The notes beneath the pieces were generated by a model. The model did no database searches and was not told the DNA's origin. It worked only from the letters and a program-made list of their open reading frames with translations. From Maribacter sp. MMG018 (GTDB taxonomy: Bacteria; Bacteroidota; Bacteroidia; Flavobacteriales; Flavobacteriaceae), in the NCBI RefSeq assembly GCF_018100785.1, contig NZ_JAGJEC010000002.1, positions 1,054,001 to 1,118,000 of the forward strand: 64,000 bases of DNA. The letters are read 5' to 3'. Below are positions 26,993 through 35,360 of this stretch, piece after piece. Numbering within the stretch: the first letter of the stretch is position 1; every line of letters begins with the position of its first letter. Made by a program: the position numbers and the translations under genes.

Positions 26993-27439
26993 ATGCAACC
27001 ACTTAATTTTCCAGGTTACACCTTCAGGTTCAAAAATAGGCAAAATAAAGAGCTCATTTTTGACATAGTCCGTAAAAAATTTATGGTACTTACACCCGAG
27101 GAATGGGTTCGACAACATGTAGTGCATTATCTACATGTAGACAAACAATACCCTTTAAGCCTTATTAATGTTGAAAAACAGATTATTCTCAACGGATTAA
27201 AAAAAAGGTATGATATCGTTGTTTTTAACAGTGATGGCAGCATACATATATTAGTGGAGTGCAAAGCCCCTCACATACGAATTACCCAAGAAACCTTTGA
27301 CCAAATAGCCAGGTACAATTTTAATCTTAATGCTACACACCTTATGGTGACCAATGGATTGGCGCACTATTCTTGCCAAATGTTGTTCGATGAGGAAAAA
27401 TACAGGTTTTTAAAGGAAATTCCTGAATTTAGCCGTTAA
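26993..27439 (+). CDS. PD-(D/E)XK-type protein (type I restriction HsdR N-terminal-like domain)
   Basis: A 148-residue cytosolic protein. KKRYDIVVFNSDGSIHIL followed by VECKAP gives the D...(D/E)xK pattern of the restriction-endonuclease fold, as in the HSDR_N_2 family. TPEEWVRQHVVHYL near the N-terminus is also typical. No methylase, specificity or translocase subunit is nearby, so this is not a restriction system. A stand-alone nuclease or DNA repair role is possible but unproven. It is divergent from holA and followed after 12 bases by a glycosyltransferase. Confidence 0.8.
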   Translation: MQPLNFPGYTFRFKNRQNKELIFDIVRKKFMVLTPEEWVRQHVVHYLHVDKQYPLSLINVEKQIILNGLKKRYDIVVFNSDGSIHILVECKAPHIRITQETFDQIARYNFNLNATHLMVTNGLAHYSCQMLFDEEKYRFLKEIPEFSR

Positions 27440-27451
27440 TTTGCAGTCGTT

Positions 27452-28456
27452 TTGAAAATCGCTGTTGTCATACTCAATTGGAACGGAGAAGTGCTTTTAG
27501 AGCGCTATCTTCCTTCTGTCCTTAAATTTTCGGAGGACGATGTGGATATATATGTTGCCGACAACGCATCTACTGATGGGTCCATCGAATTTTTGAGAAC
27601 AAACTACCCAACTGTCGGAATAATTCAAAACACCTCCAACGAAGGCTTTGCCAAGGGGTATAACGATGCTTTAAAACATGTTGACGCCGATATATACTGT
27701 TTGCTGAATTCTGATGTAGAGGTTACAGAAAACTGGTTAGGCCCCATAAGAAAAGCCTTTATAGAAATGCCGGAGGCTGCAGTGATCCAGCCAAAAATTC
27801 TAGACCTGTTAAAACAGGATCATTTTGAATATGCAGGTGCTGCCGGAGGTTTTATAGATCAACTAGGGTACCCTTTTTGTAGGGGAAGAATTTTTCAAAG
27901 TCTTGAGAAAGATGAAGGCCAATACAACGACATAAAAGAAATATTTTGGGCAACGGGAGCTTGCATGTTCGTTCGCAGTTCCCTTTTTAAGGAACTAAAC
28001 GGTTTCGACGAAGATTATTTTGCACATCAAGAAGAAGTTGATTTTTGCTGGAGGGCAAAAAACCAAGGACATAAGATCTATTATGTAGGATATTCAAAAG
28101 TATTTCACCTTGGGGGATCGACCTTAAGTAACATGAACCCCAAAAAAACCTACCTAAATTTTAGAAATACACTTTTCTCCATCACCAAAAATTTACCTCG
28201 CAGAAAGGCATTTCTTATTATTGCCATAAGATTGCTATTAGACGGTATTGCTGCGTTGCGCTTTGTAATGCAACTGAGGTTTAGGCATTGTTTTGCTATC
28301 TTGAGAGCGCATTTAAGTTTCTACAGGCAGTTTAATAGAATGTATAAGAAGCGGGAAAAAGCTAAATTTATATTAAAGTACTACACAACGAAGTCCATTG
28401 TGTGGTCTTATTTCGTAAATGGAGTAAGAAATTTTAACATTTTAGTAAAAGATTAA
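27452..28456 (+). CDS. glycosyltransferase family 2
   Basis: A 334-residue GT-A enzyme starting with TTG 27452 (no in-frame ATG covers the N-terminal strand KIAVVILNWNG). Features are VADNASTDGSIEFL, the metal-binding region LNSDVEV, the acceptor-side motif FWATGACMFVRSSLF, DEDYFAHQEEVDFCWRAK, and a C-terminal hydrophobic helix. It resembles rhamnosyltransferases of the WbbL/RfbF group that build cell-surface polysaccharide. No polysaccharide cluster surrounds it, so the acceptor is unknown. Confidence 0.9.
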   Translation: MKIAVVILNWNGEVLLERYLPSVLKFSEDDVDIYVADNASTDGSIEFLRTNYPTVGIIQNTSNEGFAKGYNDALKHVDADIYCLLNSDVEVTENWLGPIRKAFIEMPEAAVIQPKILDLLKQDHFEYAGAAGGFIDQLGYPFCRGRIFQSLEKDEGQYNDIKEIFWATGACMFVRSSLFKELNGFDEDYFAHQEEVDFCWRAKNQGHKIYYVGYSKVFHLGGSTLSNMNPKKTYLNFRNTLFSITKNLPRRKAFLIIAIRLLLDGIAALRFVMQLRFRHCFAILRAHLSFYRQFNRMYKKREKAKFILKYYTTKSIVWSYFVNGVRNFNILVKD

Positions 28457-28489
28457 CTAAGTACCACAATAAACGAATGACAAAATATA

Positions 28490-28497
28490 TAATTTTG
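28490..28497 (+). promoter_or_regulatory. -7 element for the OmpA lipoprotein gene
   Basis: TAATTTTG matches TAnnTTTG. It lies 53 bases before the OmpA start and 31 bases after the glycosyltransferase stop. No upstream TTG box at standard spacing was seen. Confidence 0.4.
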
Positions 28498-28550
28498 GTA
28501 CTAATGTTTAAGAAAAAGTAAACCACAATCAATAAATACAGAATACAACT

Positions 28551-29405
28551 ATGAGAAAAATCATTTTAGGGTGTCTTGGAGTAACTCTTTTATTATCTTC
28601 ATGTGTTTCACAGAAGAAATATTCGGATCTTGAGGCAAAACAAAAGGAAACACAAGATTTATTAAATTCAGCTACTGTTAAGCTTAATGATTGTTTAGAA
28701 GAAAAAGCGACAGCCGCTTCAAGACTTCAAACTTTAGAAGACCAAAATGCTTTCTTGAAAGCGAACAACCAAGAGCTCATCAACAACATGGGCAACTTGA
28801 CTACTTTGACTACAAAAGGGGCTGAAAACTTAGAGAAATCATTGGAGAGTCTTCAAGAAAAAGACTTGACCATTCGTAAGTTGAACGATGCCATTACAAG
28901 AAGAGACTCTGTTAACCTATCATTGGTTCAAAGCTTGAAAGGAGTTTTGGGCAACTTAGACGATGAAGACATAGAGATCAGTGTTGAAAAAGGTGTCGTA
29001 TTCGTTTCAATATCTGACAAATTATTGTTCAGCAGTGGTAGCTACAATGTAACCAGCAGAGCTAAAGAAGTATTAGGCAAAGTTGCCAAAGTTGTTAATA
29101 ACAAACCTGATTTTGAGTTTATGGTAGAAGGCCATACAGATGATGTACCTTACAGAGGTAGAGGTGGTGTATTGTTAGACAACTGGGATTTGAGTGTAAA
29201 ACGTGCAACTGCCGTAGTACGTATTTTACAAAACGATTTCAATGTTGATCCTAAGCGTATGACCGCAGCAGGTAGAGCAGAATATGTTCCTGTATCACAA
29301 ACAGAAAAATCTAAGAACAGAAGAACTAGAATCGTAGTACTTCCAAAAATTGATCAGTTCTATAGCATGATCGAAGAAGGAATGAAAGATCCTGCCATTA
29401 AATAA
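28551..29405 (+). CDS. OmpA family lipoprotein (Pal-like)
   Basis: A 284-residue outer-membrane lipoprotein (lipobox LLSSC). Residues of about 25-130 are a coiled coil rich in Gln/Glu/Leu. The OmpA C-terminal domain (about 150-280) holds the peptidoglycan-binding residues: the Asp in EGHTDDVPY, the Arg in LSVKRATAVVRIL, and KSKNRRTRIVVL. It anchors the outer membrane to peptidoglycan. The run is ended by a strong terminator. A degenerate relative lies at 36927. Confidence 0.93.
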   Translation: MRKIILGCLGVTLLLSSCVSQKKYSDLEAKQKETQDLLNSATVKLNDCLEEKATAASRLQTLEDQNAFLKANNQELINNMGNLTTLTTKGAENLEKSLESLQEKDLTIRKLNDAITRRDSVNLSLVQSLKGVLGNLDDEDIEISVEKGVVFVSISDKLLFSSGSYNVTSRAKEVLGKVAKVVNNKPDFEFMVEGHTDDVPYRGRGGVLLDNWDLSVKRATAVVRILQNDFNVDPKRMTAAGRAEYVPVSQTEKSKNRRTRIVVLPKIDQFYSMIEEGMKDPAIK

Positions 29406-29426
29406 TTTTATATAATGGATTAAATT

Positions 29427-29455
29427 AAAAGCGGCCCATCTGGGCCGCTTTTTTT
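29427..29455 (+). terminator. terminator after the OmpA gene (possibly bidirectional)
   Basis: AAGCGGCCCA and TGGGCCGCTT form a 10-bp stem with a two-base gap (TC), followed by a T run. The A run on the left side would also serve the convergent minus-strand gene ending at 29502. Confidence 0.92.
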
Positions 29456-29501
29456 ATGTTCTAATTTTATAGTTCTATTTAAAACCAAATACAATACAAG
29501 A

Positions 29502-30122
29502 TCAAAAGATATTTAAGCTACCTTTTCCTTCTCGTATTACTTCGGGTTCGCCAGTAGACATATCTATAACCGTAGAGGCTACATTATCGCCATACCCCCC
29601 ATCGATCACTATGTCCACTAAATTTTCCCATTTCTCATATATCAATTCGGGGTCGGTAGTATATTCGAGCACATCGTCATCGTCACGTATAGAAGTAGAA
29701 ACAATGGGATTGCCCAAACCTTCTACCAATGCCTTGGCAATATTATTATCGGGAACACGTATACCCACTGTTTTTTTCTTTTTAAAATCTTTAGGAAGAT
29801 TATTATTTCCCGGGAGTATAAAAGTATAAGGCCCCGGCAGTGCCCGTTTTAGAATTTTAAAAGTGGCCGTATCAATCTGCCTAACATAATCGGAAAGATT
29901 ACTTAGATCAGCACATACAAAAGACCAATTTGCCTTTGCCAACTTAACACCCTTGATCCTAGCAATTTTTTCCAAGGCCCTAGAGTTGGTAATATCGCAC
30001 CCTAACCCATAAACCGTATCGGTAGGGTAAATTACAAGTCCTCCTTTTCTTAAAACCTGCACCACCTTGGCAATTTCTTTGGGGTTTGGGTTTTCTTCGT
30101 ATATTCTTATAAGTTCTGCCAT
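29502..30122 (-). CDS. YciO/Sua5-type L-threonylcarbamoyladenylate synthase-like protein
   Basis: A 206-residue protein with the YrdC fold: KGGLVIYPTDTVYGLGCDI, ALPGPYTFIL, KTVGIRVPD and GNPIVSTS. TsaC/Sua5 make threonylcarbamoyl-AMP for the t6A modification of tRNAs that decode ANN codons. The sequence lacks the C-terminal Sua5 domain and its size is like YciO, a paralogue with weak or uncertain activity. The true t6A enzyme may therefore lie elsewhere in the genome. It is cytosolic. GH16 ends 12 bases upstream. Confidence 0.85.
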   Translation of the reverse strand: MAELIRIYEENPNPKEIAKVVQVLRKGGLVIYPTDTVYGLGCDITNSRALEKIARIKGVKLAKANWSFVCADLSNLSDYVRQIDTATFKILKRALPGPYTFILPGNNNLPKDFKKKKTVGIRVPDNNIAKALVEGLGNPIVSTSIRDDDDVLEYTTDPELIYEKWENLVDIVIDGGYGDNVASTVIDMSTGEPEVIREGKGSLNIF

Positions 30123-30134
30123 ATCATTAAAAAT

Positions 30135-30983
30135 TTACATTTTTTGATAAACCCTAACGTAATCTATTTCCATTGTAGCTGGAAAAGCAGCATCATCGAC
30201 CCCTTCCAAACCTCCCCAGTTTCCGCCAACCGCAATATTCAATAAAAAATAAAACGGCTTTGAGAACGGCCAATTATCGGTATTCGCATCGGTCGGTCTT
30301 AAAAAATTAAGTTTCACATTTTCCTCTTCGTCTATGTAAAACTTCAAATATTCATCGGTCCATAAGAGACCGTATACATGAAACTCCTCTTCGATTGTTT
30401 CCAATGGTACCGGGCCCGAGGTTACCTGTGTTCCTTGTAGGTGGTTATTTGCCGTACTGTGAATAGAAAAATGTGTTTCGTTGGGGCTATAACTAACATA
30501 TTCCATAATATCTATTTCTCCACAAGCAGGCCATCCCACAGAATCTATATTGGATCCCAACATCCAAATAGCGGGCCAAATACCTTTGCCTTTTAAATCA
30601 GGGATCTTAGCGCGTACCTCTATTTTTCCATACGTAAATTCTTGCTTGCTATTGAGCCTAGCAGAGGTATAATCACTACCTCCAACCTTTTCTTTACGCG
30701 CGGTAATCTTAAGGGTACCCCCACTTACCTCTACATTCGAGTTTTCCAGATAATTTTGAAGTTCATTGTTCCCCCACCCATGATTACCTGTTTCAAAACG
30801 CCAGTTCTCAAGAGATAGGGAATCTCCTTCGAACTCATCGCTCCAGATCAACACAGCATCTTTCCAATAATCATTTGAAAAAACATCCTTCTCGTCATTC
30901 TCTGTGTTCAAGGCCTCTTGGCAAGAGGAAATCGATACATAGAGTAAAAAAAATACAACGAAAAACCTGTGTTTACATATCAT
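30135..30983 (-). CDS. GH16 glycoside hydrolase lipoprotein (laminarinase-like)
   Basis: A 282-residue protein with a lipobox (SISSCQE), so it is lipid-anchored. The GH16 catalytic site is present as GEIDIMEYV, with nucleophile and acid/base Glu in ExDxxE. DEFEGDSLSLENWRFETG and WPAIWMLGSN are typical of beta-1,3-glucanase members. The probable substrate is laminarin or a related algal beta-glucan, which would fit a marine host. No SusC/SusD pair is in the window, so this is not a full polysaccharide-utilisation locus. Confidence 0.9.
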   Translation of the reverse strand: MICKHRFFVVFFLLYVSISSCQEALNTENDEKDVFSNDYWKDAVLIWSDEFEGDSLSLENWRFETGNHGWGNNELQNYLENSNVEVSGGTLKITARKEKVGGSDYTSARLNSKQEFTYGKIEVRAKIPDLKGKGIWPAIWMLGSNIDSVGWPACGEIDIMEYVSYSPNETHFSIHSTANNHLQGTQVTSGPVPLETIEEEFHVYGLLWTDEYLKFYIDEEENVKLNFLRPTDANTDNWPFSKPFYFLLNIAVGGNWGGLEGVDDAAFPATMEIDYVRVYQKM

Positions 30984-31027
30984 AACAATCGTTTTAATCG
31001 CTAAAAGAAACTTACATTATCACCTTC

Positions 31028-33352
31028 TCAAAGCACCTCTAATTTAGCAAACCTAAGCAGTAATTTTTTTACATCTCCCTGATCAAATTTAATTTCGGCC
31101 TTTCTATCATTACCTACCCCTTCTATCTTCAAAACCTTACCTCTTCCAAAACGGGTATGGTTTACTACCGAACCTTCTTTTAGATTAGGATCTATAGTGT
31201 TGGAGTTTCCTATGGGCTCGGCCAATTGAGGTTTAATTTTTCTCAGTTTCTTCAATTGGTTCAAATTAGGCTTATCTATAGTCGGGGGTGTACCTCTCTT
31301 AGGTTTATTTTGTCGAAGTTTACTTTTATCGACTTCTCCAAAAATATTGGCATTGATCATCGATTTATAGCGGTATCCACCATCTACCGGGGTTAGGTTT
31401 TCTACATATTTTTCATCAATTTCTTCCAAAAACCTACTAGGCTCGGCATCTATCAATTTACCCCAACGATATCTATTTTGCGTATAAGTCAAATATGCCT
31501 GTTTTTCAGCCCGCGTTAAGGCTACATAAAAAAGTCGGCGTTCCTCCTCTAGTTCACTACGGGTATTCATACTCATTCCAGAAGGAAAAAGATCCTCTTC
31601 CATCCCCACGATATAGACATACGGAAATTCAAGTCCCTTTGCCAAGTGAATGGTCATTAAAGCTACACGGTCGTCATCACCGGTATCTTTGTCCAAATCT
31701 GTCGCCAAGGCTACATCTTCAAGAAACTCGCTTAGTCCACCAGTAGCGTCGGCCACTTCCTTTTGCCCCTCTACAAAATCCTTGATACCGTTAAGAAGTT
31801 CCTCTATATTCTCCATTCTGGCAATTCCTTCCGGTGTACCATCTTTTTTAAACTCCAACAAAAGACCCGTCTTTTTAGATACTTGCTCTGCCAAGGTAAA
31901 GGCATCAGAGGTTTGGTTCATAATCTGAAAACTTTTGATCATTCGCACAAAGTCTTCCAATTTTCTTTTGGTACCGGAGTTTATCTTTAAATCTATTTTA
32001 GAGATGTTTTCCATGACCTCGAACATAGATCGCCCATAATGGTTTGCGGCAACCACCAGTTTATCTATAGTGGTCTGCCCTATTCCCCTTGCAGGGAAAT
32101 TTATGACCCTTTTTAATGCCTCCTCATCTTTAGGATTAATGATCAAGCGTAGATATGACAATACATCCTTGATTTCTTTTCGTTGATAAAACGAGAGCCC
32201 TCCATATATTCTATAAGGAATGTCACGTTTCCTTAGGGCATCTTCTATGGCCCTGGATTGCGAATTGGTACGGTATAGTACCGCAAACTCACCGTTGGAC
32301 ATCTGATGCTGCATTTTATTTTCCCAAATAGAACCGGCCACAAACCTTCCTTCTTCAGCATCTGTAATACTTCTATGTATTTTAATACGCCCTCCTTCAT
32401 CATTATCTGTCCAAACAACCTTTTCCAATTGGTTTTTGTTCTTTTCTATGATAGAATTGGCAGCCTTTACAATATTCTTGGTAGATCGGTAATTCTGTTC
32501 CAAACGGTACATTCCTACATTTTCATAATCTCTTTGAAAATTAAGAATATTGCTAATGTTCGCCCCTCTAAAAGAATAGATACTTTGGGCATCGTCCCCT
32601 ACCACACAGATATTCTGAAAACGATCCGCCAATGCCTTAACTATCAAATACTGGGAATGGTTGGTATCTTGATACTCATCTACCAAGATATATCTAAAAC
32701 GGTCTTGATATTTCATCAAAACATCGGGGTAGCGGGTCAACAATTCGTTGGTACGCAACAGTAGGTCATCAAAATCCATGGCCCCTGCCTTAAAACAACG
32801 ATCTACATAGTTTTGGTAGATATCTCCAATACGCGGTCTCTTTGCCATGGCATCGGCCTCCATAAGTTCCGGATTGTTAAAATATGCCTTTACGGTTATT
32901 AAGCTGTTTTTGAACGAAGAAATTCTGTTCTGTACCTGCTTATACTTGTATATATCCTTATCCAACCCCATCTCTTTAATAATGGAAGCGATAAGACGTT
33001 GAGAGTCTTGGGTATCATAAATGGTGAAATTACTCGGGTACCCGAGTTTATCGCCATCGTACCTGAGCAATTTGGCAAATACCGAGTGAAAGGTACCCAT
33101 CCATAAATTTTTGGCTTCCGAAGCACCAACGATACTGGCAATACGATCTTTCATTTCGCGTGCTGCCTTATTGGTAAATGTCAATGCCAAAATATTAAAG
33201 GAATCCACTCCTTGCTCCATTAGGTAGGCTATCCTATAGGTAAGCACCCTAGTCTTTCCGGATCCAGCCCCGGCTATTACCATCAACGGTCCGTCTTTAT
33301 GCAGTACCGGTGCCCTTTGGGCATCATTCAATTCATCTATAAAAGAACTCAA
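31028..33352 (-). CDS. UvrD/PcrA-type DNA helicase
   Basis: A 774-residue superfamily 1A helicase. Motifs in order: LNDAQRAPV (Q motif), GAGSGKTRVLTYR (Walker A), LTFTNKAAREMKDRI, VDEYQDTN (Walker B), VVGDDAQSIYSFRGA, LEQNYRSTKNI, VALMTIHLAKGLEFPYVYIV and FYVALTRAEKQAYL. The C-terminal segment GSVVNHTRFGRGKVLKIEG is the Tudor-like tail of PcrA. It unwinds DNA 3'-5' in repair and replication-fork clearance. The start is TTG 33352, as no in-frame ATG fits before the Q motif. Confidence 0.95.
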   Translation of the reverse strand: MSSFIDELNDAQRAPVLHKDGPLMVIAGAGSGKTRVLTYRIAYLMEQGVDSFNILALTFTNKAAREMKDRIASIVGASEAKNLWMGTFHSVFAKLLRYDGDKLGYPSNFTIYDTQDSQRLIASIIKEMGLDKDIYKYKQVQNRISSFKNSLITVKAYFNNPELMEADAMAKRPRIGDIYQNYVDRCFKAGAMDFDDLLLRTNELLTRYPDVLMKYQDRFRYILVDEYQDTNHSQYLIVKALADRFQNICVVGDDAQSIYSFRGANISNILNFQRDYENVGMYRLEQNYRSTKNIVKAANSIIEKNKNQLEKVVWTDNDEGGRIKIHRSITDAEEGRFVAGSIWENKMQHQMSNGEFAVLYRTNSQSRAIEDALRKRDIPYRIYGGLSFYQRKEIKDVLSYLRLIINPKDEEALKRVINFPARGIGQTTIDKLVVAANHYGRSMFEVMENISKIDLKINSGTKRKLEDFVRMIKSFQIMNQTSDAFTLAEQVSKKTGLLLEFKKDGTPEGIARMENIEELLNGIKDFVEGQKEVADATGGLSEFLEDVALATDLDKDTGDDDRVALMTIHLAKGLEFPYVYIVGMEEDLFPSGMSMNTRSELEEERRLFYVALTRAEKQAYLTYTQNRYRWGKLIDAEPSRFLEEIDEKYVENLTPVDGGYRYKSMINANIFGEVDKSKLRQNKPKRGTPPTIDKPNLNQLKKLRKIKPQLAEPIGNSNTIDPNLKEGSVVNHTRFGRGKVLKIEGVGNDRKAEIKFDQGDVKKLLLRFAKLEVL

Positions 33353-33486
33353 GATATCATCAGTTTTAAAGTGTGAATTTAGCTAATATTGAGCTATACC
33401 GGAAATGATGTTTTTTAGAATTATAAACAATATGCAATAATATTTTATCGCTTTTGAATATCTTTAACCACACAAACACGATCTTC

Positions 33487-34038
33487 ATGGCAAGCTTCTC
33501 AAAAAAATCGAACCTACTTTTAATTATTATTCTTCTTTTAATGAACGTTACGTTTGCCCAAGAGAAAAAGAGCGGCCCTATAATTGAGAACTACGGCAAG
33601 GTTTGGGCCATAGAAAACCCTGATTACAAAGTTAATAAGGATACTACTTTTAAAGCCGTCTTTGATATCATGAATTCACCCGAAGACAGCTCTCAACTTA
33701 ATACCTCTTTAGAAACCGCTGCGAGATTTTTAAATATGCACGCCCAAAGCGGTGTACCTTTAGAGCAGTTAAAAGTTGCCCTCGTGGTACACAACAAAGC
33801 GTCTAAAGATGTTATCACTTCTAAAGCTTACAAAGCGAAATATGGAGTGGACAACCCTAACGAGGACCTCCTAAAAGCGTTGATCGAAGCTGGTGTACAG
33901 GTTATGTTCTGTGGACAATCTTCGGCATCTAGGGGATATCCAAAAGAAGATCTGTTAGATGGCGTACAACTGTCATTATCTGCTATGACCGCGCTTATAC
34001 AATTACAGAACGACAATTATAGACTGATCAAATTTTAA
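33487..34038 (+). CDS. exported DsrE family protein
   Basis: A 183-residue protein from ATG 33487 (an upstream TTG at 33454 would spoil the signal peptide). A clear signal peptide ends LLMNVTFAQ. The mature part has the DsrE/DsrF-like fold: QLKVALVVHNKASKDVI and a late GVQVMFCGQSS with the single Cys at the usual active position. DsrE proteins relay sulfur in the cytoplasm. An exported version lies outside that role and its job is unknown. Ten bases separate it from the M20 gene. Confidence 0.82.
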   Translation: MASFSKKSNLLLIIILLLMNVTFAQEKKSGPIIENYGKVWAIENPDYKVNKDTTFKAVFDIMNSPEDSSQLNTSLETAARFLNMHAQSGVPLEQLKVALVVHNKASKDVITSKAYKAKYGVDNPNEDLLKALIEAGVQVMFCGQSSASRGYPKEDLLDGVQLSLSAMTALIQLQNDNYRLIKF

Positions 34039-34048
34039 TATATACAAT

Positions 34049-35356
34049 ATGAGAAAATTAGGAATATTGGCCATGCTTCTTTGCGGTGTTGCCATACAGG
34101 CCCAAAGTCGTTTTGACAAAGATTATAAGGCTGTTGAAAGTAAGGTAATCGAATGGAGAAGATATTTTCACGAACACCCAGAACTTTCAAACCGCGAGTT
34201 CAAGACAGCAGAGAAAATAGCGGAGCATCTAAAAAATTTGGGTATAGAAGTTGAAACCGGTGTTGCCCATACAGGCGTTGTTGGTATTCTTAAAGGTAAA
34301 AAACCCGGAAAAGTAGTAGCCTTACGTGCAGATATGGATGCCCTACCTGTCACAGAGCGAAACGACCTTCCTTTTAAGAGCAATGTCACCTCTGAATATA
34401 TGGGAGAAGAAGTCGGGGTAATGCACGCATGCGGGCACGACACGCACGTAGCCATACTTATGGGAGTTGCAGAAGTTTTGTCTAAAAACAAGGACAAGAT
34501 AAAAGGTACTGTCAAATTTATTTTCCAACCTGCCGAAGAAGGTGCACCTCCGGGAGAAGAAGGTGGCGCTGCCTTAATGGTGAAAGAAGGGGTATTAAAA
34601 AACCCTGATGTTGATGCCATATTCGGTCTTCACATTAACTCGCAAACCCCGGTCGGTATGATCAGGTATAAGTCTGGTGGTACCATGGCTGCCGCTCAGG
34701 TATTTGAAATCAAGGTAAAAGGGAAACAAAGTCACGGCTCTCAACCTTGGTCAGGTGTAGATCCTATCTTGATCAGTGCTAAGATTATAGACGGTCTGCA
34801 AACCATTGTAAGTAGAGAAATGAACTTGACCAATGAAGCCGCCGTTATTACCGTAGGTAAAATTTCTGCGGGTGTAAGAAGTAATATTATTCCCGAAAGC
34901 GCAGAAATGATAGGTACCATTAGAACCTTGGATTATGACATGAAAGACAAGTTGAACAAACGTATGATCGAGATGGTGAACACCATTGCCAAAGCATATG
35001 GAGGCGAAGCTACCTGTACCATTACAGAATCTACCGATATCACCTATAACCACCCTGAGCTTGTGGAACAGATGTTGCCAACAATAAAAAGAGTTGCTGG
35101 AGCAGAGAACACCGTACTGCAAAAAGCGGTTACCGGTGCCGAGGATTTCTCTTATTTTCAGCGTGAAGTACCAGGTTTTTTCTTCTTTTTAGGAGGAATG
35201 ACACCTGGTAACACAGAGTCTTTTCCTCACCACACACCTGATTTTAGAATAGACGACAGTGGTCTATTACTAGGTGTAAAAGCTCTTACCGAAATGAGTT
35301 TAGATTATTTAAACAGTAATAAAACCCCAAGATTGGAAGTTAAACCCAAAGGTTAA
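34049..35356 (+). CDS. M20 family amidohydrolase (hippurate/IAA-amino-acid hydrolase type)
   Basis: A 435-residue protein with a signal peptide (ending AIQAQS), so it is exported. M20D signatures: VVALRADMDALPV, HACGHDTHVAILMGVA, FQPAEEGAPPGEEGGA, GLHINSQTPVG and the late TGAEDFSYFQREVPG. The metal ligands Cys/His/Glu seem complete. Relatives cleave N-acyl amino acids. It is in a run with DsrE, a GltB-like protein and an OmpA-like protein, with gaps of 4-12 bases. Confidence 0.92.
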   Translation: MRKLGILAMLLCGVAIQAQSRFDKDYKAVESKVIEWRRYFHEHPELSNREFKTAEKIAEHLKNLGIEVETGVAHTGVVGILKGKKPGKVVALRADMDALPVTERNDLPFKSNVTSEYMGEEVGVMHACGHDTHVAILMGVAEVLSKNKDKIKGTVKFIFQPAEEGAPPGEEGGAALMVKEGVLKNPDVDAIFGLHINSQTPVGMIRYKSGGTMAAAQVFEIKVKGKQSHGSQPWSGVDPILISAKIIDGLQTIVSREMNLTNEAAVITVGKISAGVRSNIIPESAEMIGTIRTLDYDMKDKLNKRMIEMVNTIAKAYGGEATCTITESTDITYNHPELVEQMLPTIKRVAGAENTVLQKAVTGAEDFSYFQREVPGFFFFLGGMTPGNTESFPHHTPDFRIDDSGLLLGVKALTEMSLDYLNSNKTPRLEVKPKG

Positions 35357-35360
35357 ATTC

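Noticed and set aside
26993-27439. Type I restriction-modification system
   Set aside because: Only a small HsdR-N-like nuclease-fold protein is present. No methylase, specificity or translocase gene is nearby.
30135-30983. Polysaccharide utilisation locus around the GH16 enzyme
   Set aside because: No SusC/SusD pair, sulfatase or further glycosidase in the neighbourhood.
32306-32764. 152-codon plus-strand frame inside the UvrD/PcrA gene
   Set aside because: It lies antisense to conserved helicase motifs and has no domain features.
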